From Linyphia triangularis (Eukaryota > Arthropoda > Arachnida > Araneae > Linyphiidae), in contig OZ021722.1 of assembly GCA_963978545.1 (NCBI GenBank), forward strand, positions 14,105,301 to 14,169,300: 64,000 nt of DNA, read 5' to 3'. Numbering within the stretch: position 1 is the first letter of the stretch; every line of letters starts with the position of its first letter. Below the pieces are notes generated by a model. That model was given only the letters and a program-made list of their open reading frames with translations, was not told the origin of the DNA and ran no database searches. Of this stretch, positions 57,720 through 64,000 are shown piece after piece. The position numbers and the translations under genes are program-made.

Positions 57720-58230
57720 ATCCCTCAAATGTTACTAAAATTTTCGGAATTATCGCTAAAATTCTTACCTAATTTTTTTAGAAAACTCACTGCGTCTCCT
57801 GAAATACTTTAGAGCTTGAAAAGAAGAGTGCTTCAATAAAAATTGTATAAGAAATTTTCATCTAGAAATATGCAAGATTACAAGTTGGACATTTGGGACA
57901 GATAAATTCTCCGAAATCGGTGCTTTAAAAATAGCATAAATTGTCAGTGTTATTGGTATTATATGTCGTCAACCTTAAAATTGAGAAATTTCAAATACTT
58001 CCTTAATAGTAAACGTATGTAGAAGCAGCGTTATGTCCTGGCAACCTAATGATAAGCGTCTGTCAAAATTCAAGTTATATTTTTAAAATCCAACTGAAGT
58101 GATGCAAATAACCGTGCTATTTAAAAGTTTTTGACCCCTAAGAAGACTTTAAATAATTAAAAAAAAATGAGTTACTTTTCCGTAACCCCCTCACTTCTTT
58201 TATCTTAACAATCATAGTTAAAATATGTAG
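55535..58230. other. AT-rich intergenic DNA, long A and T tracts
   Basis: A tracts at 55557 and 56718 (about 32 bases), T tract at 57687 (about 30). Short GGAATTRYCSCTAAAATT-like words repeat at 57630-57760 and, inverted, at 56640-56700. CAGGAG(T/A)CG words at 56634 and, inverted, near 57796 could be termini of an old element, but this is weak. No gene called. Confidence 0.35.
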
Positions 58231-58236
58231 TCCCTA

Positions 58237-58584
58237 TGGTACAATCTTCTAGCCCAGTGCATTTAGAAACTACTTTGTATAAAACCTTGAAATTTGGTGA
58301 GTAGGTACGAAAAGGATCACCTTAATGAAATGACATAAATTAAAAACTCGAAAATAGCGTCTAATATATTTTATTTTGTATTTGAAATCCTTATACCAAT
58401 ACATATGCAGTGGCTCCACCTGGTTTTGTCTTTTGCTATTTTAATTTTCGTTTATAATTATATAGACATTAAATGAAAACAATTTTTTTCATTTCATTCA
58501 CTGATCTGTTCTGTATCTATTCACCAAATGACAAGAATGTATACAAAGTAGTTTCTAAATGCACTGGGCTAGAAGATTATAACA
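58237..58584. mobile_element. TIR element (family G), single copy
   Basis: 348 bp between TA dinucleotides (58235-58236 and 58585-58586). The ends are complementary: TGGTACAATCTTCTAGCCCA at the left and, read inward from the right, TGTTATAATCTTCTAGCCCA. Complementarity continues through GTGCATTTAGAAACTACTTTG and a GGTGAGTAGGTACGAAAA word. The right flank (GCGAGTACAGGGAATGAT) is also found after the array at 61575, so the true right boundary may lie further out. Non-coding; possibly Tc1/mariner-type. Confidence 0.7.
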
Positions 58585-58585
58585 T

Positions 58586-58797
58586 AGCGAGTACAGGGAA
58601 TGATTATTACTGGGAATTGCTCTTAAATAAATGGTTAAACTATTAACTTATAGGGATAGTTTTATGCGAATTCTTCAGAGTTTTTTTTTTTTTTTTTTTT
58701 TTTTTTCTTTAATTTTAAACATATTATCTTTTACAATTTTTAAACAGATTATTTGTATTCGTTTTTGAAAAACTAAAATCGTTTTTAAAAAATAAAC
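58586..58797. other. AT-rich spacer between family G copies
   Basis: Contains a T tract at 58680-58706. Nothing else identified. Confidence 0.4.
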
Positions 58798-59100
58798 AAC
58801 GTTTTATAAAACCTTGACATTTGGTAGGTAAGCACGAAAAGGTTCACCTTAAAGAAATGACATAAATTAAAAACTCGAAAATAGAATCTAACCTATCTTA
58901 TATCTGTAATCCTTACCCCAATGCTTTTTCAATATTTCTTTCTGGTGTTGTCTTTTGCTATTTTAATTATCATTTATAATATTTAGACGCTGAATAAAAA
59001 CATGTCATTTTATTAAGTGATTATTTTCGTACCTACTCACCAAATGTCAAGGTTTTCTACAAAGTAGTTTCTAAATGCACTGGGCTAGAAGATTGTAACA
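58798..59100. mobile_element. Family G element, second copy, left part
   Basis: Starts within the left arm (TTTTATAAAACCTTGACATT) and shares GAAATGACATAAATTAAAAA and CTCGAAAATAG with the first copy. It leads through the middle and right arm directly into the 190-bp array. The outermost left terminus is missing. Confidence 0.7.
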
Positions 59101-61570
59101 TAACGATGCATATGCAATGTTTCCTCCTTTTGTTGTCTTTTGCTATTTTAATTTTCATTTATAATATTTAGACACTGAATAAAAACAATTAATGTCATTT
59201 TATTAAGTGATCATTTTCGTACCTACTCACCAAATGTCAAGGTTTTCTACAAAGTAGTTTCTAAATGTACTGGGCTAGAAGATTGTAACATAACGATGCA
59301 TATGCAATGTTTCCTCCTTTTGTTGTCTTTTGCTATTTTAATTTTCATTTATAATATTTAGACACTGAATAAAAACAATTAATGTCATTTTATTAAGTGA
59401 TCATTTTCGTACCTACTCACCAAATGTCAAGGTTTTCTACAAAGTAGTTTCTAAATGCACTGGGCTAGAAGATTGTAACATAACGATGCATATGCAATGT
59501 TTCCTCCTTTTGTTGTCTTTTGCTATTTTAATTTTCATTTATAATATTTAGACACTGAATAAAAACAATTAATGTCATTTTATTAAGTGATCATTTTCGT
59601 ACCTACTCACCAAATGTCAAGGTTTTCTACAAAGTAGTTTCTAAATGTACTGGGCTAGAAGATTGTAACATAACGATGCATATGCAATGTTTCCTCCTTT
59701 TGTTGTCTTTTGCTATTTTAATTTTCATTTATAATATTTAGACACTGAATAAAAACAATTAATGTCATTTTATTAAGTGATCATTTTCGTACCTACTCAC
59801 CAAATGTCAAGGTTTTCTACAAAGTAGTTTCTAAATGCACTGGGCTAGAAGATTGTAACATAACGATGCATATGCAATGTTTCCTCCTTTTGTTGTCTTT
59901 TGCTATTTTAATTTTCATTTATAATATTTAGACACTGAATAAAAACAATTAATGTCATTTTATTAAGTGATCATTTTCGTACCTACTCACCAAATGTCAA
60001 GGTTTTCTACAAAGTAGTTTCTAAATGTACTGGGCTAGAAGATTGTAACATAACGATGCATATGCAATGTTTCCTCCTTTTGTTGTCTTTTGCTATTTTA
60101 ATTTTCATTTATAATATTTAGACACTGAATAAAAACAATTAATGTCATTTTATTAAGTGATCATTTTCGTACCTACTCACCAAATGTCAAGGTTTTCTAC
60201 AAAGTAGTTTCTAAATGCACTGGGCTAGAAGATTGTAACATAACGATGCATATGCAATGTTTCCTCCTTTTGTTGTCTTTTGCTATTTTAATTTTCATTT
60301 ATAATATTTAGACACTGAATAAAAACAATTAATGTCATTTTATTAAGTGATCATTTTCGTACCTACTCACCAAATGTCAAGGTTTTCTACAAAGTAGTTT
60401 CTAAATGCACTGGGCTAGAAGATTGTAACATAACGATGCATATGCAATGTTTCCTCCTTTTGTTGTCTTTTGCTATTTTAATTTTCATTTATAATATTTA
60501 GACACTGAATAAAAACAATTAATGTCATTTTATTAAGTGATCATTTTCGTACCTACTCACCAAATGTCAAGGTTTTCTACAAAGTAGTTTCTAAATGCAC
60601 TGGGCTAGAAGATTGTAACATAACGATGCATATGCAATGTTTCCTCCTTTTGTTGTCTTTTGCTATTTTAATTTTCATTTATAATATTTAGACACTGAAT
60701 AAAAACAATTAATGTCATTTTATTAAGTGATCATTTTCGTACCTACTCACCAAATGTCAAGGTTTTCTACAAAGTAGTTTCTAAATGCACTGGGCTAGAA
60801 GATTGTAACATAACGATGCATATGCAATGTTTCCTCCTTTTGTTGTCTTTTGCTATTTTAATTTTCATTTATAATATTTAGACACTGAATAAAAACAATT
60901 AATGTCATTTTATTAAGTGATCATTTTCGTACCTACTCACCAAATGTCAAGGTTTTCTACAAAGTAGTTTCTAAATGCACTGGGCTAGAAGATTGTAACA
61001 TAACGATGCATATGCAATGTTTCCTCCTTTTGTTGTCTTTTGCTATTTTAATTTTCATTTATAATATTTAGACACTGAATAAAAACAATTAATGTCATTT
61101 TATTAAGTGATCATTTTCGTACCTACTCACCAAATGTCAAGGTTTTCTACAAAGTAGTTTCTAAATGCACTGGGCTAGAAGATTGTAACATAACGATGCA
61201 TATGCAATGTTTCCTCCTTTTGTTGTCTTTTGCTATTTTAATTTTCATTTATAATATTTAGACACTGAATAAAAACAATTAATGTCATTTTATTAAGTGA
61301 TCATTTTCGTACCTACTCACCAAATGTCAAGGTTTTCTACAAAGTAGTTTCTAAATGCACTGGGCTAGAAGATTGTAACATAACGATGCATATGCAATGT
61401 TTCCTCCTTTTGTTGTCTTTTGCTATTTTAATTTTCATTTATAATATTTAGACACTGAATAAAAACAATTAATGTCATTTTATTAAGTGATCATTTTCGT
61501 ACCTACTCACCAAATGTCAAGGTTTTCTACAAAGTAGTTTCTAAATGCACTGGGCTAGAAGATTGTATCA
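59101..61570 (+). repeat. 190-bp satellite array, 13 units
   Basis: The word GATGCATATGCAATGTTTCC recurs exactly every 190 bp at 59105, 59295, 59485 and so on to 61385. Units are almost identical. Each unit consists of the middle and right arm of family G, ending in AAATGCACTGGGCTAGAAGA-TTGTAACATA and then restarting at an interior point with ACGATGCATATG. The last unit ends in GATTGTATCATAGCGAGTAT, the same right flank as the single element. No ORF persists. Confidence 0.98.
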
Positions 61571-61574
61571 TAGC

Positions 61575-62280
61575 GAGTATAGGGAATGATCCTTACTTGG
61601 ACTTCATCTTAAAGATAAGCGGGACCCCAAAATAAGTTCTGCTTTGTTTCTTGTGACAGATTTACATCATTTTGTACTAATTTGTTAATTACTTGTTACC
61701 CAGTTCTCTCTAGAACTTTTCTAAACCACTCCCCGAATCAACATTTGCATAAGGTTACCAATTAAGACCCTTTTTTTCTTTTTCTCTTTTTGGTAATTCT
61801 TATCCATAATAAGTAGATTTATAACTCAAAATATTTACCGAAAGTTACTTTTAATCTAATTCGCTTGGTTTGGTTTTAGTGATTGATATCCATAATTTAA
61901 AAATTTTATCTCTGTCAATAAACAAAATTTGTGATTGTGAGATACTGAAAAACCGTTTCCATGTTTTGTAAAGACACCAAAAGTGACCATTCGAACTACA
62001 CTATCCAGTAAAAGGGCCAAAGGTAACTTTCTCATGAGGGAAACGATAAACACGCTACCCTATATTCAGATTTTGCAACAATTTGTTGCTACATTTCAAA
62101 TTCTAACTAATTTTGTAAACCAGCGAATATAAAATTTCATGCCTTTCAATCCAACATTCGACCTGTCTCTTATTTCTATCTCAAACTGTTTTACAGTTAT
62201 GTCATTTTAAATTTAAGTAGCCCTTCTTGAAAGATCCTATGTAAAAAGTATTAAAAGCAGTAAAGTATAGTTTAACAGTG
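61575..62280. other. AT-rich intergenic DNA, no feature
   Basis: A 65-codon minus-strand frame at 61856-62053 has no motif. No repeat partner seen in the window. Confidence 0.4.
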
Positions 62281-62282
62281 TA

Positions 62283-62347
62283 TGTTTGTTTGTTTGTTTG
62301 TTTGTTTGTTTGTTTGTTTGTTTGTTTGTTTGTTTGTTTGTTTGTTT
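62283..62347. repeat. (GTTT)n microsatellite
   Basis: About 16 perfect GTTT units, followed by TTA/TTG-rich simple sequence to about 62460. Cys-Leu-Phe-Val frames here are artefacts. Confidence 0.97.
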
Positions 62348-62464
62348 ACTTTCATTATTTTTCTTTACTATTATTGTTATTTTTTCTTATTATTATTTAT
62401 TATTATTTTATTATTATTATTATTGTTGTTGTTGTGGTTATTTTTGTCATTATTATCATCATCA

Positions 62465-63260
62465 CTGCCATCTACATCATTTATTTCAACTAAAATCAAG
62501 CAATTACAGTCTGAAAACTTAATTAATAAAATAAAATTTATCACATTTAGGGATTTACTAATGAACAGTATGAAAAGAACCTGAATAAATGAAAAAAATT
62601 TAGGATAGTTTATAAGTTTAAATCAATTTATTGTATTGTGGTATTTTGTTGAAAAAAAAATTCCTTATACTCTACGGAGACTTTAAAAATGGTTACAGTC
62701 TCATTATTTTCAGAGTTAGTTCTCATTCTTCTAAGAAAGAAAAAAAGGGTTTCCTCTTTCTCAGACGAAGAGCTTTGAAACTTCTTTTATTTTCTACTTC
62801 TTTAATACTGCTCTTCTTTGTTTTGCATTCCTAATGAAGTATTGAATTATTTCAATTCCCGTGTCCATTATTTTTAATTTAAATCCTGGTATTTCTCTTT
62901 TTCGTTTAAATCAAAGTTCTTGATCTTCCGAAGTGGTGTCATTTCCAAGAGTTCGAAAGAGAAAAGATATATAGAATCAAAAGATATATTAAATCACATT
63001 TCTTTCTGGCATCTTATTTGTTGGATTTTATCTAACCATTTGTTTTGCCCAACCAATAGGACTCTTTTCAGAATTTTATTGACTAGATAAAGCAGAGATT
63101 CATCTGAATGGATTAACGCCTTTTCTTTTTTTTAAACAAAAACCTCTTTCATATTTAATGAACTCCCTAGACAACATTTTTTAAAGAATACGTTCTTTTG
63201 TTTTTTTTGAAAACAATGAAAAAAAAAAAAAAATCTGGATATGCTTTTATATCTAAGTGT
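62465..63260. other. AT-rich intergenic DNA, no feature
   Basis: No gene or repeat identified. Confidence 0.4.
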
Positions 63261-63420
63261 TCAAACTTAACATTAGCTTCTGTTGCCAGCGTGTGCTTGG
63301 TGTCGGCATCTAATTTTAAATATTAAAAACAAATCTAACGGTAAAATATGCGGCAAACTACGTTTCAAAATTTATTCCTTAAAAATGAAAGTGAGTTTAT
63401 GTACTCCCATCCAAATACCT

Positions 63421-63647
<227 letters not shown>

Positions 63648-63692
63648 CTGATTAAAACAGTTTTATTATTTATTTATTAAAACCAATTTTAC

Positions 63693-63939
63693 TATACTAA
63701 ACTTCAACTTAACTAGACATCACTTAGACGGTAGATCGTGACAGTGCTCATAGGTATTTAATCCATTTTGGCGGAGTGAAGACATAATTCTCGCCAAACC
63801 TTATAGCCTTTTGTTCTCTACACAGGGTTGTGGTTTGGCGAACATTATGCTTTCACGCCGCCAAAATGGATTAAATACCTATGAGCACTGTCACGGTCTA
63901 CCGTCTAAGTGATGTCTAGTTAAGTTGAAGTTTAGTATA
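63693..63939. mobile_element. 247-bp palindromic MITE-like insertion
   Basis: Arms of about 105 bp beginning TATACTAAACTTCAACTTAA are almost perfectly complementary, with one or two mismatches over CATCACTTAGACGGTAGATC and ATTTAATCCATTTTGGCGG. They surround a centre of about 40 bp. It sits inside the minus-strand family A copy, between segments that are contiguous in other copies, so it is a recent insertion; the target is probably TA or TATA. Confidence 0.85.
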
Positions 63940-64000
63940 ACAAGAAAGAGTTTATTCAATGATCGGTTAAATTGTATTTCAACGTGATTGGATGACAGCA

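Noticed and set aside
56634..57802. 1.17-kb element bounded by CAGGAG words
   Set aside because: The matching ends are only about 9 bp and no target duplication was found.
62278..62584. Cys-Leu-Phe-Val repeat protein
   Set aside because: Translation of (GTTT)n followed by TTA/TTG simple repeats.

Overview
This window is non-coding, repeat-dominated eukaryotic nuclear DNA. It is very AT-rich (roughly 70% A+T by eye), with many long A/T homopolymers, microsatellites, two large tandem arrays and a dense layer of small DNA transposons, a tRNA-derived SINE family and a Helitron. The Helitron, hAT-like, pogo-like, Tc1/mariner-like and TTAA-type elements together, plus an intronless RING-finger gene with a compact TATA promoter, fit an arthropod genome. 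A chelicerate such as a spider is my guess, but nothing in the window proves the clade.

Only one stretch looks like an intact protein gene. It is a minus-strand, single-exon, 253-residue tandem-RING protein (23513-24274), clearly richer in GC than its surroundings. Upstream lie a TATAAATA box, a CCAAT box and a heat-shock-like site, and the predicted leader carries three small upstream ORFs. One further coding remnant is a decayed Tc1/mariner-superfamily transposase (about 4749-5115). A GC-elevated patch at 52.0-52.9 kb may hold another broken gene.

Layout: 0.4-1.1 kb AAT microsatellite and a 24-bp palindromic minisatellite; 2.4-3.7 kb two SINEs and a dispersed repeat; 4.7-5.9 kb transposase fossil and a fully palindromic 656-bp element; 6.7-7.2, 10.9-11.4 and 38.5-39.1 kb three elements with TTAA-like flanks; 11.8-12.6 kb degenerate tandem repeats; 14.66-15.34 kb hAT-like MITE with 8-bp target duplication; 19.1-19.7 kb three-armed inverted/direct repeat; 23.5-24.9 kb RING gene and promoter; 26.6-27.4 kb 415-bp tandem duplication; 30.06-31.60 kb 1.5-kb fold-back element with TA flanks; 32.4-33.4 kb one palindromic element nested in another; 35.8 kb (TA)n; 36.5-36.9 kb SINE inserted in SINE; 39.3-40.0 kb non-autonomous Helitron; 42.5-42.9 kb pogo/Tigger-like MITE; 49.7-51.3 kb 39-bp minisatellite with a 156-bp higher-order repeat; 58.2-61.6 kb TIR elements whose right half has become a 190-bp satellite; 62.3 and 63.4 kb (GTTT)n and (TTTA)n; 63.3-64.0 kb an interspersed repeat hosting both the (TTTA)n expansion and a 247-bp palindrome.

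There is no operon or gene system here. The most informative biology is mobile-element dynamics: datable nesting events, whole-element hairpins, and what looks like the birth of a satellite array from the arm of a transposon. No CRISPR array, rRNA or convincing free-standing tRNA gene was seen.
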